Origin: Bradyrhizobium sp. 200
Lineage (GTDB): Bacteria > Pseudomonadota > Alphaproteobacteria > Rhizobiales > Xanthobacteraceae
Length of the DNA: 64,000 bases
Reading direction: 5' to 3'
NCBI RefSeq assembly: GCF_023100945.1
Contig: NZ_CP064689.1
Span: 4,198,001-4,262,000 of the forward strand
Shown here: piece after piece, positions 50,435 through 60,065 of the stretch
How the letters are laid out: the number at the start of each line of letters is the position of its first letter
Position numbering within the stretch: position 1 is the first letter of the stretch
The notes under the pieces: model-generated
Seen by the model: the letters and a program-made list of their open reading frames with translations, nothing else
Told to the model about the DNA's origin: nothing
The model's database searches: none
Translations under genes and position numbers: made by a program

Positions 50435-53400
50435 TGGTGCGCCTCTATCTTCACATACCCGCTGTCACGGCCGCGCCCGACTCGCTCAGTCCAGCGTACC
50501 GAAGCCGCCTGCAACAGACGTCGGAGCGGGCATTCAGGCGGGCGATTGCGGGCCTCGGCGAATTGGGAAGCAACGTCGTGATCCTGCCGCCGGCCGGCGG
50601 GCCGCAAGCCGGCACGATCAACCGTCCGCTCCGCGGCAAGGATGCGGTACGCGAGCGTTTCGATGGCGACCGTGTCGCGCCCGACGATGACTACGGTGTG
50701 CCAAGCTACAACGACGAGGGAAGACGAAAGCCTGTTCGCGTATTGCGCGACTTCAAGGCTATCGAAGTTCGCGGCGGCGGTGCGCCGGCGGCGGATCTTG
50801 TCGTCGGCGACAATGACCGGATCGTCCGCACCGCATTTCCGAAATCCACCGTGCTGCGCGCACAGGGCAATTTTTATGTCTTCGCCGGCGGCAGCCCCTA
50901 CATCGTCGCCGCGAATCTCTCGCTCGCGGCTCAGTGGGGCATGCAGATGTTCGGCAAGATTGGCTTTGCCATCCTGCAGCCCGACCGAGGATCATCTCGC
51001 GGACCTTTCACTGTCGTGGGTCTGCTCGCCCCCTTCTCGATCAAGGACCTCGACGGGCTTGGTGATGATCGCGGGACGCGGCGTCCCGCTGAATTGATCC
51101 GCCCGGCCGGCCATACCACCGTCATGGTGGCAACTGCCGATGGCATCTGGCTGTTCCGCCGCGGGGCCGGTCAAGCCTGGACCGAGCAGCAATTCCTGGC
51201 CGAGCTGCAGGGCCCGCCTCCGCAGGAGCGCGTGCTCGATCCCAGCTCGGTAGACCTTGCGGCGCAATTCGTCACGCAGGGCGCCGATACGGGACACATC
51301 GCCCACCTGCTGTCGGGCATGGACACGGCGCTGTTTGCCGCCATGACATGGGAGGTGCGGGCGAACTATCTGGAGCTGTTGCTGCGCAACGGGCTGGACA
51401 ACCGCTCCCGCGCCGCCGTCATCCGGATCATTCGGGCGACCCGGCGGGTTGGCGAACTCGAAGCGCTGTTCGCGCGGCTGCGCGCCAGGAACATGTACAC
51501 GGAATTGTTCGCAAGCCTGGATTCCGATGTCTTCGAGCTGCTGCAGTTCCTCGGCGAGTTCCGATCCGGCTCCGCGCTCACGCCAGGTTATTTCTTCTCC
51601 GTTGTGGCTGAAATCGGCGGGCCGATCCCGGGCCTTTCATCGACTGAACCGTTGCGGGACCTGACGCGCTGGGCACTCGGCTTCAAGAGCTGGCTGCTCG
51701 GGATGTGGGAAGGCATCGTCGCCTTGTTCACCCATCCCGGCGAGCTGCTCGAGGGGCTGGAGCATCTCGCGGAATTTCTCTGGATCATCCAGAAGGCGCA
51801 GCTCGGTGATCGCGATGCGATAAATCTTGTTCACCGGATGATTCAACAGGGTGGCAGCGCGGTGGCCAAGGCCATCGATGGATTGCACTACGCCGAGGAG
51901 CTCGGCTCGCCCTATGGCAAACGAGACCGCGGCCACGGCATTGCCGGCGACATCCTCGGCCGCCTCAAGGCAATGATGGTGTTCGAGGTCCTGTCCTGGT
52001 TCCTTGGGATCGGCGAGGTGAAGGCGGCCATCGGATCGCTCAAGCTTGGAGACCGAATCGCCAATCTTGCCCGTTTGCTCGGCGCGCTGCGTGTGATCGG
52101 AGGTGCGGCCAGGTCAACGACCGAGGCGCAGCGGCTTGCCCGGGTCATTGCCGCGCTGGCCCAATTCGCGAAGATTGCCGAAGATGCTCGCATCGCCCGT
52201 GCGCTGGAGCTCCTGCCGGAATCGCACATCCAGGCACTGGAACGCATCGCCGGCAAGGTAGACTTGGCCGAGGGTGCGGGCCACGAAGCGCTACGGCTTG
52301 CACTCCGCGGCGACGAGGCGCTGCTTCGGTCGGCGGACGAGATCGCCGACGCGCTTGCGGTTACCGGGCACCTGGAAGCAAAGGCCGTCGGCGGCGTAAC
52401 GCCAGACATGATCAGCGGCCTGCATGCGCTGCTCGGTCACAGCGGAATGAATCGAGCCCAGCTGATCGAGCTGATCGAGCACGTTCCCGCCGGCCGCCTC
52501 GACGAATTCATGCATACGATGACCTTCGTCGGACCCGAGAACTTCGAACGGTGGGGGGTGAAGGGACTGAAGCAGCTTACCGACCGTCCCGGCGCGATGG
52601 GCTTGCTGCGGGAAGGCGGCGGCGACCTGATCGAAGCCGTCTCGCGGCGGATGGACAGCGGAGAAAAATTCCAGCGCTTCATCGACGGCCTCGCCTATCG
52701 CCGTCAGCAGATCGGGGATCCGGCCGCCTATCAACGCCTGCTCGACCGGCTCGCACAAGGTGAAGCGGCGGCCTTTGAGGAGATCGCCAACGCCAATCTC
52801 GCCCGGCGCCTGGACGAAGCGGCGCAGAGCGGCAAGCTCGCCGAACTCGCACTCGCCCGCTTGCAAGAGGGCCACCATACGGCTCTGCTGGAGGAACTGA
52901 ACGAGATCGCGGCACATCAGCCGGCGCTGTTCCGCCGCCGCGCCTCCGAACTCGCCCGGCTTTCCGACCGTGAGCTCGAAGGGCTCGAACAGATCGCCCG
53001 CCTCGAAGAGTTCACCGTCGACTGGGCCGATGTGCTCGACGGCACGTCGACCTGGGCGGCGGCAGATCGAGGGGAATTGCTCGGATTGATCGGCGACGTT
53101 GCACCTCACGCGACCGAGGGAATGGTCGATGTTCTCAGGGGCGTCTTCGGCATCGACGCAAAGAGCGGCGTCATCATGACCAAGATGCAGGGCTCCTGGG
53201 GACAATTATACGCCGGGCGCACCCTCATCAATCGAGGTGCACGCAACCTGCGCTTCGAACTGACACACGGCGCCGCCGGTCTGCGCCGCGAGGTCGACAT
53301 CGTCGCGGATATCGGTGGCCGCACTGTTCACGTCGAAGTCAAGACCGACATCGGAGGCGTACCGTCGTTCGAGGAAGGCCAGATCATCAAGGATCTGGTG

Positions 53401-53613
53401 ACCCACGCCCCGAACCGGTACGACGACCTGCTCTACCTCTATCATCCGAGCACGCAAGGGCAACTCGGCGCGCTCGGACAGCAGATGCTCGGCCTGTTCG
53501 ACCGCCCTGCCGTCCAGCAGCTGTTCAACAGGAACGGTCTCAATTTGCAGGCGGCCCGGCAGGACTTCGTGCACTGGCTGGCGTCGGGTCGGCTGACGAC
53601 CTACGGAATGTGA
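50434..53613 (+). CDS. 1059-aa CIS cargo candidate with C-terminal PD-(D/E)XK nuclease
   Basis: A short beta start (VRLYLHIPAV) and basic helix (LQQTSERAFRRAIAGLGEL) are followed by a beta region to ~residue 290 (VLRAQGNFYVFAGGSPYIVA). A long Ala/Leu/Glu-rich helical part runs to ~920. The C-terminal ~130 residues form a nuclease-like domain: ARNLRFELTHGAAGL, Asp955 in REVDIVADIG and Glu968-Val-Lys970 in VHVEVKTDIG. The D-x12-E-x-K spacing is standard. It is encoded in the particle operon, so delivery as an effector is likely. A structural role such as tape measure for the helical part cannot be excluded. Ends overlapping the next frame. Confidence 0.65.
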   Translation: MVRLYLHIPAVTAAPDSLSPAYRSRLQQTSERAFRRAIAGLGELGSNVVILPPAGGPQAGTINRPLRGKDAVRERFDGDRVAPDDDYGVPSYNDEGRRKPVRVLRDFKAIEVRGGGAPAADLVVGDNDRIVRTAFPKSTVLRAQGNFYVFAGGSPYIVAANLSLAAQWGMQMFGKIGFAILQPDRGSSRGPFTVVGLLAPFSIKDLDGLGDDRGTRRPAELIRPAGHTTVMVATADGIWLFRRGAGQAWTEQQFLAELQGPPPQERVLDPSSVDLAAQFVTQGADTGHIAHLLSGMDTALFAAMTWEVRANYLELLLRNGLDNRSRAAVIRIIRATRRVGELEALFARLRARNMYTELFASLDSDVFELLQFLGEFRSGSALTPGYFFSVVAEIGGPIPGLSSTEPLRDLTRWALGFKSWLLGMWEGIVALFTHPGELLEGLEHLAEFLWIIQKAQLGDRDAINLVHRMIQQGGSAVAKAIDGLHYAEELGSPYGKRDRGHGIAGDILGRLKAMMVFEVLSWFLGIGEVKAAIGSLKLGDRIANLARLLGALRVIGGAARSTTEAQRLARVIAALAQFAKIAEDARIARALELLPESHIQALERIAGKVDLAEGAGHEALRLALRGDEALLRSADEIADALAVTGHLEAKAVGGVTPDMISGLHALLGHSGMNRAQLIELIEHVPAGRLDEFMHTMTFVGPENFERWGVKGLKQLTDRPGAMGLLREGGGDLIEAVSRRMDSGEKFQRFIDGLAYRRQQIGDPAAYQRLLDRLAQGEAAAFEEIANANLARRLDEAAQSGKLAELALARLQEGHHTALLEELNEIAAHQPALFRRRASELARLSDRELEGLEQIARLEEFTVDWADVLDGTSTWAAADRGELLGLIGDVAPHATEGMVDVLRGVFGIDAKSGVIMTKMQGSWGQLYAGRTLINRGARNLRFELTHGAAGLRREVDIVADIGGRTVHVEVKTDIGGVPSFEEGQIIKDLVTHAPNRYDDLLYLYHPSTQGQLGALGQQMLGLFDRPAVQQLFNRNGLNLQAARQDFVHWLASGRLTTYGM

Positions 53614-53624
53614 GGTGCGTGCAG

Positions 53625-56600
53625 ATGCAGATCGTCAACTGTCACGTCCCACTGAAGGTTCGCCTCACCGGCGAAGTTGGCGAGGATCACTGGTCCGCGC
53701 TGGAAAACGCGCTGGCGTCGAAATATTCGAGCGCGCTTCGGCGAAGCCTTCAGCAGCTTTCGCCGGCGGGGCCGGCATCCGCCCGACGAGACAATCGCGA
53801 GCGCTTCGAGTCGTCGCGCATGCATGCCGACAACTATCCGATACCGAGCTATGACCAGGGCGGTCAGCCGACCGCGGTACCTACCGACACCGATCGCACC
53901 TCGTCCGGCCCGGCATCGGTACCGTCGGTGGCAGATATCGTGCGCATGATACGCGAGCGATTTCCAGAGCAGGACGCCGCGCCTGGCCCCGCAGGCGTCC
54001 TGCACGGAACTTATGTCACACTGGACGGCACAGACGGCCCGCTTCTCTACTACCTGGATGAACATGGGAGAGTGAGAACACGCCGTTACTTCACGAAGAT
54101 CCGGGGCGAAGAACATCCCATCGAGTTGACCGCGGGCTCCTACACGATGGTGCTGAGCGGTGACGACGAAGGATCGCTGTTTCGCCGCGGCCAGCTCCGG
54201 GCCAAGGTCAGAAACGTCGACCGGGCGACGGCGACAGTCCAGTTCTTCGTGCCGGAGGGGCCGGACGAGGTGCGAGTGCTCGGCCCCGGCTTTACGTACT
54301 ACCCGCGCGTCGAGCTCGAGCTGCGCAACGATCCGCACGACATGACGACCGGCGCGATAGCCGTATATCTCGCCAGGGTCACCATCTGGCGCCGCGACCG
54401 CGGCGACAACTGGCTGCCATTACCTCCGCTCGCGCTCCATTACTCCTCGGTCCACTATGGCTGGGAAGTCTGGAAGCTGTTGCCGGGAAAAGAGCCGGGC
54501 GCCGCTCCACGCCGGTTCATGATCCGCAAGCTGGAACCGGACCCTCACAACGCGTTCCTGCACCACGAATGGAAAGAAGCAGGCAAGTACGAAATCCGCT
54601 GCTCGGTTGAGTTGCGGCTGGCGCGCGCGTCGCCGCAGCCGGTCAGCGTCTCGCGAACCGACGACGTCGAGAAGCTGGAAGTCAAGCAGGCGACCGTCCT
54701 TGCGTTGCTCGAGAAGGAGGAAGCCGCCCTTTCGGGCCGCAGAACTACTTGGGCCCAGTCACCCGAGGATCTGCTTGCGAACTGCCGATCGATGCTTGCG
54801 ACCGCGACCGACGCGGGAGACAAACGCGCTATCAGCGAACTGATCAGCCGCCTGACGCAGCATGTCATCGGCGCGAGCGCAGCAGGCCCCTTCTCGATCC
54901 ACGCCATCTACACCGATCGCAGGACATCGCAAACCCGGCCGCTCAGCCTGTTTATCGGACCGGCCAAGGTCGCAGCCGAACCGCGGAAAGTCACTTGGCT
55001 TCTGATGGACACCACGGCGGTGCTATTCTACGCGACCTATGAGGGCACTGGCGCGACGCCGCGCGAGGCCATTCGGGCTGCCTTCGAAGCGTTCCGCACC
55101 AGTCATCAAAACAAGTATCCGCCCGGCCAGGTTCTGGCCCATGTCGATTGGCCGGGCATGGACAAGTTCGGACTGCAGCCCTGGTTGCAGCCGATCGAGA
55201 CCGAGAGCTGGCAGCGCGAGGCGTTCGAGTGGCTGGAATTCGGCGCGCAGGGCCTCGGCGCGATCGCCCTTGCGGCTTCGATTGTCGTCCCTCCGACCGC
55301 CCCGATCGTCACCGGCGCCATCATACTCAGCATGGCCGTCGGTGCCGGCGTCAGCGTGGCGAACCTGATCTCGCGGGCGAACGCCGACAACCTGACATGG
55401 AACGCCGAGACAGCTTCCGACATCGTCAACATTGCCGCTGCGCTGACGCTGTTCGGCGGCGTTGGTGCACGGTCGGTTGCCACCGGCATCAAGCGTGGCA
55501 TCCCGGTGGGAGAGCAGCTCAGCCTGGAATCGGCGAGCCGGCTGGTGCGGGCGACAAAACTGCAGAACTTCAGCCGGGCCATGGCCTATGGGGGAATCGC
55601 CGGCAACTTCGGCAATGGGGTTATCCTCACGTGGGATACTTACGTTCAGATCTGCGATGTGAACGAGTCCATGAGCCAGCAGGTTCTGCAAGAATACGTT
55701 CACATCTATGGCCCCGATGAAGGAAAAAAGCGCTGGGAGATGGAACGTTACGTTCGCATTCTCGGCGTGTTGGCGCGGGCGGCAGTCAACGGAGCAGTGA
55801 TCGCGCTCTCGATGAGAGTTCATGAAACCACCGGTAGGGCGGCATCCACCACCCCCGTTCCATCCGCATCCACAGCGGCTGAATATCTGAACACGGTCCG
55901 AAGCCAGGTCCGCAGCGCGGAAAGCGTCGGGGTCAGATGGGACTCCGAGCGGTTTCCCGAAGGAATCCCGAACCATGTGTGGGAGCCCGGTGATCCCGTC
56001 GACATGCCGACCGGTGCCGGCGACTACCCGCGCTACGGCAAGGGCCCGATGGCGGACATGGGACGCAACCGTATGTGGCGCAACCGCGCCCACTTCGAGC
56101 TTCTGGCACGGGGGCGCAGCGAAGTGCATTTCGATCCGACCTCGTTTGACCCCATTCGAAGGCTTCCCGATGCCGAGCTTCAGTCGATGCGGACCCGCGG
56201 CAACTCGCCGCCAGATCCCCGTCATCCCGGACGCGTCGTCGAGCTCGAACATTCGGGCGTGCCGCAGCGCGTGCGCGCGGCGCTTGAGGATCTTGGCTTC
56301 AGCGACGTCGAAGCGAGCCGACTCACTGACGCGTCGGATCCGCTTTCCCTGATGGAAGCAACAAGGCTTGAACATGCCTTCCTTGATGCGGAGGCGGCCA
56401 GTTTCGGTAGATACCGCGGCGACCTCGAAGGCCAAACCTGGGCCGGGTCGGCTGCGGCCGACCCGCGCGTGCAAAGGCCGCTGCAGTCAATGAGCGATGC
56501 CAACATCGTGCGCCTCGTCGAGCGCGCCCGCGCGCTCAATCTCGATTTCAATCGCACACGTCGAACGGTCGGTCTCAGAGTCGCACTGCATTCCGAAATC

Positions 56601-56633
56601 CGCATTCGAAGGCTGGCAGTCGCCCTGCCCTAA
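53625..56633 (+). CDS. 1002-aa CIS cargo candidate, possible HNH-like toxin end
   Basis: ATG 53625 has GAGGTG about eight bases upstream; a GTG at 53610 overlapping the previous stop is an alternative. The start VPLKVRLTGEVGEDHWSALE and ALRRSLQQL echoes the start of the preceding 1059-aa protein. The middle has beta regions and a hydrophobic block near residue 545-585 (LGAIALAASIVVPPTAPIVT). The end, ~800-1002, contains SPPDPRHPGRVVELEHSGVP, a possible HNH/endonuclease VII-like LEH motif, then a helical tail with RLEHAFLDAEAASFGRYRGD. The toxin class is a guess; polymorphic-toxin-like layout is the firmer reading. Confidence 0.55.
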   Translation: MQIVNCHVPLKVRLTGEVGEDHWSALENALASKYSSALRRSLQQLSPAGPASARRDNRERFESSRMHADNYPIPSYDQGGQPTAVPTDTDRTSSGPASVPSVADIVRMIRERFPEQDAAPGPAGVLHGTYVTLDGTDGPLLYYLDEHGRVRTRRYFTKIRGEEHPIELTAGSYTMVLSGDDEGSLFRRGQLRAKVRNVDRATATVQFFVPEGPDEVRVLGPGFTYYPRVELELRNDPHDMTTGAIAVYLARVTIWRRDRGDNWLPLPPLALHYSSVHYGWEVWKLLPGKEPGAAPRRFMIRKLEPDPHNAFLHHEWKEAGKYEIRCSVELRLARASPQPVSVSRTDDVEKLEVKQATVLALLEKEEAALSGRRTTWAQSPEDLLANCRSMLATATDAGDKRAISELISRLTQHVIGASAAGPFSIHAIYTDRRTSQTRPLSLFIGPAKVAAEPRKVTWLLMDTTAVLFYATYEGTGATPREAIRAAFEAFRTSHQNKYPPGQVLAHVDWPGMDKFGLQPWLQPIETESWQREAFEWLEFGAQGLGAIALAASIVVPPTAPIVTGAIILSMAVGAGVSVANLISRANADNLTWNAETASDIVNIAAALTLFGGVGARSVATGIKRGIPVGEQLSLESASRLVRATKLQNFSRAMAYGGIAGNFGNGVILTWDTYVQICDVNESMSQQVLQEYVHIYGPDEGKKRWEMERYVRILGVLARAAVNGAVIALSMRVHETTGRAASTTPVPSASTAAEYLNTVRSQVRSAESVGVRWDSERFPEGIPNHVWEPGDPVDMPTGAGDYPRYGKGPMADMGRNRMWRNRAHFELLARGRSEVHFDPTSFDPIRRLPDAELQSMRTRGNSPPDPRHPGRVVELEHSGVPQRVRAALEDLGFSDVEASRLTDASDPLSLMEATRLEHAFLDAEAASFGRYRGDLEGQTWAGSAAADPRVQRPLQSMSDANIVRLVERARALNLDFNRTRRTVGLRVALHSEIRIRRLAVALP

Positions 56634-56646
56634 GGGAGAATAATCG

Positions 56647-57153
56647 GTGGCCGGAAATGCCAATACCCCGGTTCTGGTCGGCGTGGTGCCATTGCTCTAC
56701 GTGCAGAACATGAACATTAGCGAGGGATATCGCATCGAGCGGATCGCCGGCAGCAAATTTTCGCAGGCGATCGCGCCGACGACAAAAGTCATTTCCATCG
56801 AAGCGATGCTGCTCGGTCCGACGCGCCTGGTGCTGAAAAAGGAGCTTGAACTGATGGCGCTGACGTCGCGGGTTATGGTGGCGGCGGCCGCGCCGCTGCT
56901 TGCCATGACCGGCATTCCCGTGGTCTCGGGCATGACCATCAGCCTGGATATGCAGATCACCGATCTTCGCTTCAGCCAGAGCGCGCAGAAACGCGAAGCG
57001 ATCGACGTCAACATCACCCTTCAGCACGTGCCTCGCTCCAGCCTCACCGCGATCCTGGGTGAAGCCGCTGATCTTGCGCTTGCGGTCGGAACGGCCGCGG
57101 TGAGCGCGCCGGCGCCGAGTCCGGTGGCGCGGGCGCCGCTCGCGCCCTTGTAA
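56647..57153 (+). CDS. Baseplate/tube-initiator-like protein
   Basis: 168 residues from GTG 56647 with AAGGGAG nine bases upstream. Strand-rich sequence (VLVGVVPLLYVQNMNISEGY, then VISIEAMLLGPTRLVLKKEL and MTISLDMQITDLRFSQSAQ) ends in an Ala/Pro tail. Its place between the large cargo genes and the hub fits a tube-initiator or hub adaptor. Specific family not recognised. Confidence 0.6.
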   Translation: MAGNANTPVLVGVVPLLYVQNMNISEGYRIERIAGSKFSQAIAPTTKVISIEAMLLGPTRLVLKKELELMALTSRVMVAAAAPLLAMTGIPVVSGMTISLDMQITDLRFSQSAQKREAIDVNITLQHVPRSSLTAILGEAADLALAVGTAAVSAPAPSPVARAPLAPL

Positions 57154-57165
57154 GGAAGATGGCCA

Positions 57166-57540
57166 ATGACAGACCGCTCCTATCTGCAGCTACCGATCAA
57201 CGCGGATCAAGGCTTTCCGCAGGCGTTTCGCCTGAGCTTCGCCGGCCAAGTCTACATCATCCTGCTCTACGTCAATGTCCCGGAGGAAAATCGCGAGTCG
57301 CTTCTTGAACTACCGACGTCGCAAGATGCTGCCCAGCAAGCCTTTATGGTGATGCGGGTGACGCGCGACAGCGCTCCGTCGGGAACCATCTTCCAGCGCA
57401 AGCTCGTCCCCAATCTCGAGTATCGCGCGGCCGAGCTCGCCTTCGTGTTCCGGCAGATGCGGGTGGCGAGACAGAATCTCAATGGAATCGGCAGCTTCGG
57501 CTCCGCCGTGGTCGGAGGAGTAGCGCTGTGGGATTCATAA
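57166..57540 (+). CDS. Baseplate plug-like protein
   Basis: 124 residues. The pattern YLQLPINADQGFPQAFRLSF, VYIILLYVNVPEE and a late LELPTSQDAAQQAFMVMRVT resembles the short 'baseplate plug' proteins of contractile phage tails. It overlaps the hub gene by 13 bases, which is consistent with a shared complex. Confidence 0.6.
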   Translation: MTDRSYLQLPINADQGFPQAFRLSFAGQVYIILLYVNVPEENRESLLELPTSQDAAQQAFMVMRVTRDSAPSGTIFQRKLVPNLEYRAAELAFVFRQMRVARQNLNGIGSFGSAVVGGVALWDS

Positions 57541-59243
57541 TCTGGTACCGGATTTCGATCAAGGAAGCGGCGCCGGAAGGCGGCCTGCTTGCCGGCGCCG
57601 CATCGCTGCTTGGTCTTGGCCTTCCGGTCGACGTCTCCAACGATCCGCTGAGCGGCTCCTTCATCCTGGACGCCGACATCAAGCTCGCCATGAAATCCGG
57701 CGCGTCGGCCAGCAGTTTCGATATCGAGCTGATCAATCTGCCGGCGGACACCGCCGCGTTGATCCGGCAAAAGCATCAGGACGGTATCGGCAAGAAGCCA
57801 CGGCAGCCGCTGCATGTGGAAATCCATCTCGGCTATTTCGACGACCCAAGCACGACTGGCGGCTCCGATCCGGTGATGGTCGGAGCGGTCATGGCGATCG
57901 AGAACAAGGTCGGCAATGACGGCCTGCTGCGAACGCGCCTGCGCGGCCAGGAACTCGGTGGCTATGCGCTTCGTACCACGCCGTTCTCCAAGGATCTCGC
58001 CAGCGCCACGACCTCCGACTTTCTTGACGCGATCGCAAGTTCAGCAGGCGTCACGCTCGCGGAAGGATCGCGGCTCTCGGGGCCGATGCCGAACGTTACC
58101 GTCAAGAGCAACTCGGCGCTGGAGGCGCTGCGGCAATTGGCGGAGAAGGCACAGGTGCCGCTGGTGATCCGCGACCAGAAGATCCTGATCGGTCCGGCCG
58201 TCGGCCGGTCGCAGGATGCCGGACCCGATCTTACTCCGGACGACAACATCGTGGCCCTGGACGACCGCTTGAGCAACGAGGAGTCGTTCGACCCCGACCA
58301 GCCGCCAAGCGACCAGCTCAAGTCGGAGACCCGCGCCAGCCTGCAGCTGAGTGTGCTTGGAGATCCGCGGCTGCGAGTGGGCCAGCAGGTGGCGGTCAAG
58401 AACGTCGAAAGAGCGCCCTCGGGGCCGCTCCGGATTCAGGAGCTGGTCCACCACTTCTCCACCAAGTCCGGCTACACCTGCGATGTCGAGGTGGTCGCGG
58501 CAACCACCGGCGGATCGGCCAGAGGCACGCGCGGCGTCACCGCACTGGTCGATCGCTGGCGCGACGTCACCGAAGGCATCATCGAGCAACGTCCGGCGAT
58601 CGACGTCGGCCAGATCAGAAGCTACGCGTCCGGCGATCAGCAAAAGCACCTTGCCACGCTGGACTATGCCACAGCGCCCCCATCCGACGCGGTGGCGCCG
58701 AGCGTTGCGGTCGCAATCAAGGAAGGCGCGACGCAGCTCCGCGACAAGCCGGTCGCCTCGCCGTTCGCCTGGCACAAATGCGGACTGATGGTGCCGGTCT
58801 ATCCCGGCATGCGCGCGGTGCTCGCCCACAACCGCGGACTCGTGAACGACGCGATCGTGAACGGATTCGTCTGGGCCGAGAATCCGCTGCATGACCGCCC
58901 GAAGAACCATCCCGGCGACTACTGGCTCTGCCTGCCCACGCAGTTGGGACCGGGCGATCAACCTGTCGGCAAGGGCGTCAATGATCTGACCGACAAGGGT
59001 GGCTACCGGGTGATCCAGGCCAAGGGTCTGCGCATCCTGGTCTCAGCAGACGGCCTGCCCTCTGTCGGCGAGCGGCCCGACCCGCCGGCCGACACCAACC
59101 TGGTGATCGAACATGAGAGCGGAACCGTGATCTCGATCGACACCAGCGGGGCGATCAGCATCTCGACCAAAAACAAGGATCTGTCGTTCAGCAACGGTGC
59201 TGTCACCATGAAGCTGAGCGGCGCCAGCGTGGAGGTGACGTGA
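57528..59243 (+). CDS. Hub/spike protein (gpD/VgrG-like)
   Basis: 571 residues from GTG 57528. The order matches the gp27-gp5 hub-spike: hub domain (PVDVSNDPLSGSFILDADIK, FDIELINLPADTAALI), the gpD pattern DFLDAIASSAGVTL and LEALRQLAEKAQVPLVIRDQ, then an OB-like part (VPVYPGMRAVLAHNRGLVND) and a beta-repeat C-terminus (SGTVISIDTSGAISISTK) that should form the needle. It tops the inner tube and carries the spike tip encoded next. Confidence 0.8.
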   Translation: MGFIIWYRISIKEAAPEGGLLAGAASLLGLGLPVDVSNDPLSGSFILDADIKLAMKSGASASSFDIELINLPADTAALIRQKHQDGIGKKPRQPLHVEIHLGYFDDPSTTGGSDPVMVGAVMAIENKVGNDGLLRTRLRGQELGGYALRTTPFSKDLASATTSDFLDAIASSAGVTLAEGSRLSGPMPNVTVKSNSALEALRQLAEKAQVPLVIRDQKILIGPAVGRSQDAGPDLTPDDNIVALDDRLSNEESFDPDQPPSDQLKSETRASLQLSVLGDPRLRVGQQVAVKNVERAPSGPLRIQELVHHFSTKSGYTCDVEVVAATTGGSARGTRGVTALVDRWRDVTEGIIEQRPAIDVGQIRSYASGDQQKHLATLDYATAPPSDAVAPSVAVAIKEGATQLRDKPVASPFAWHKCGLMVPVYPGMRAVLAHNRGLVNDAIVNGFVWAENPLHDRPKNHPGDYWLCLPTQLGPGDQPVGKGVNDLTDKGGYRVIQAKGLRILVSADGLPSVGERPDPPADTNLVIEHESGTVISIDTSGAISISTKNKDLSFSNGAVTMKLSGASVEVT

Positions 59244-59590
59244 TGCCCTATGTTCTGACCGAGACCTCGATCGTCCGCTGCGGGCACGGCGGCACCGTCG
59301 CGCTCAGGGCGAGTCAAAATGCGCTGAAGATCAATGGCCAGAGGGTGCTGGTGCAGACCGACATGTCAGGCGCAACGGTCATATGCCCGGCTGTCACCGA
59401 TCCAAACACCGGACTGAAGCAATGCATGACGGTCATAAGCGTCATGGCCGGTGCATCGCGGTCCGTCAGTGTCGCGGGTCAGCCGGTGTTGCTCGACATC
59501 GCGCAGGGGCTGACTGACGGCTTGCTGGCGGGAACACCGGTTTCCTGGAGCGTATCTTCGGCGGGACAAACCAAGCTGCAGGCAGGCTAG
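59240..59590 (+). CDS. PAAR-like spike tip protein
   Basis: 116 residues, ATGA overlap with the hub gene. Beta-hairpin repeats (IVRCGHGGTVALRASQNALK, GQRVLVQTDMSGATVICPAV) and Cys/His residues near both ends fit a PAAR-like cone that binds metal and caps the needle. It follows the hub directly, the normal position for this function. Confidence 0.7.
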   Translation: MMPYVLTETSIVRCGHGGTVALRASQNALKINGQRVLVQTDMSGATVICPAVTDPNTGLKQCMTVISVMAGASRSVSVAGQPVLLDIAQGLTDGLLAGTPVSWSVSSAGQTKLQAG

Positions 59591-59599
59591 GAGCTCTCC

Positions 59600-60064
59600 A
59601 TGGCAACCGATACGCGGTTCGGCTACGGCCTCAAGATCGACGACGGCGACATCGCCTTCGAAAGGCCGGTCGACGGTGAGCGCAAGCTCCGCCTGCGCGA
59701 GGTCAGCGGTGTCGGCAACCTGATGCAGGCCTTGGCGCTGCGGGTGCAGACGCCGCTCGGGAACGACCGCTTCAACACGACCTACGGCCTCGATATCGGC
59801 GCGGCCTTCGTCCAGGCCACGACGGTGAACACTGCGAGAAGCATCATCAAGCTCAACCTGGTCAGGACGCTCGGCACCGACCCGCGCATTAGCGAGGTGA
59901 TCGACGTTCAATTCATCGACGATCCTGCCTACCGCGCCCGGCACCCGGACATCACGGACCAGCAGGTCCGCGACGCCCGGCACCGGCGCGTCTGGAACGT
60001 GGACATCCTGCTCCGTACCGACGACGGCGAGACCAAAGTTCTTCCTGCCAGCGTGGGAGCGTGA
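59600..60064 (+). CDS. gp25-like baseplate wedge protein
   Basis: 154 residues with AGGAG before the ATG. It shows the GPW/gp25 layout: GDIAFERPVDGERKLRLREV (VxxVxxxLxxxL type), LMQALALRVQTPLGNDRFNT with TPxGxR-like PLGNDRF, and a C-terminal FIDDPAYRARHPDITDQQV. gp25 nucleates the baseplate-sheath junction. It is followed by gpJ, as in phages and CIS. Confidence 0.8.
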   Translation: MATDTRFGYGLKIDDGDIAFERPVDGERKLRLREVSGVGNLMQALALRVQTPLGNDRFNTTYGLDIGAAFVQATTVNTARSIIKLNLVRTLGTDPRISEVIDVQFIDDPAYRARHPDITDQQVRDARHRRVWNVDILLRTDDGETKVLPASVGA

Positions 60065-60065
60065 G

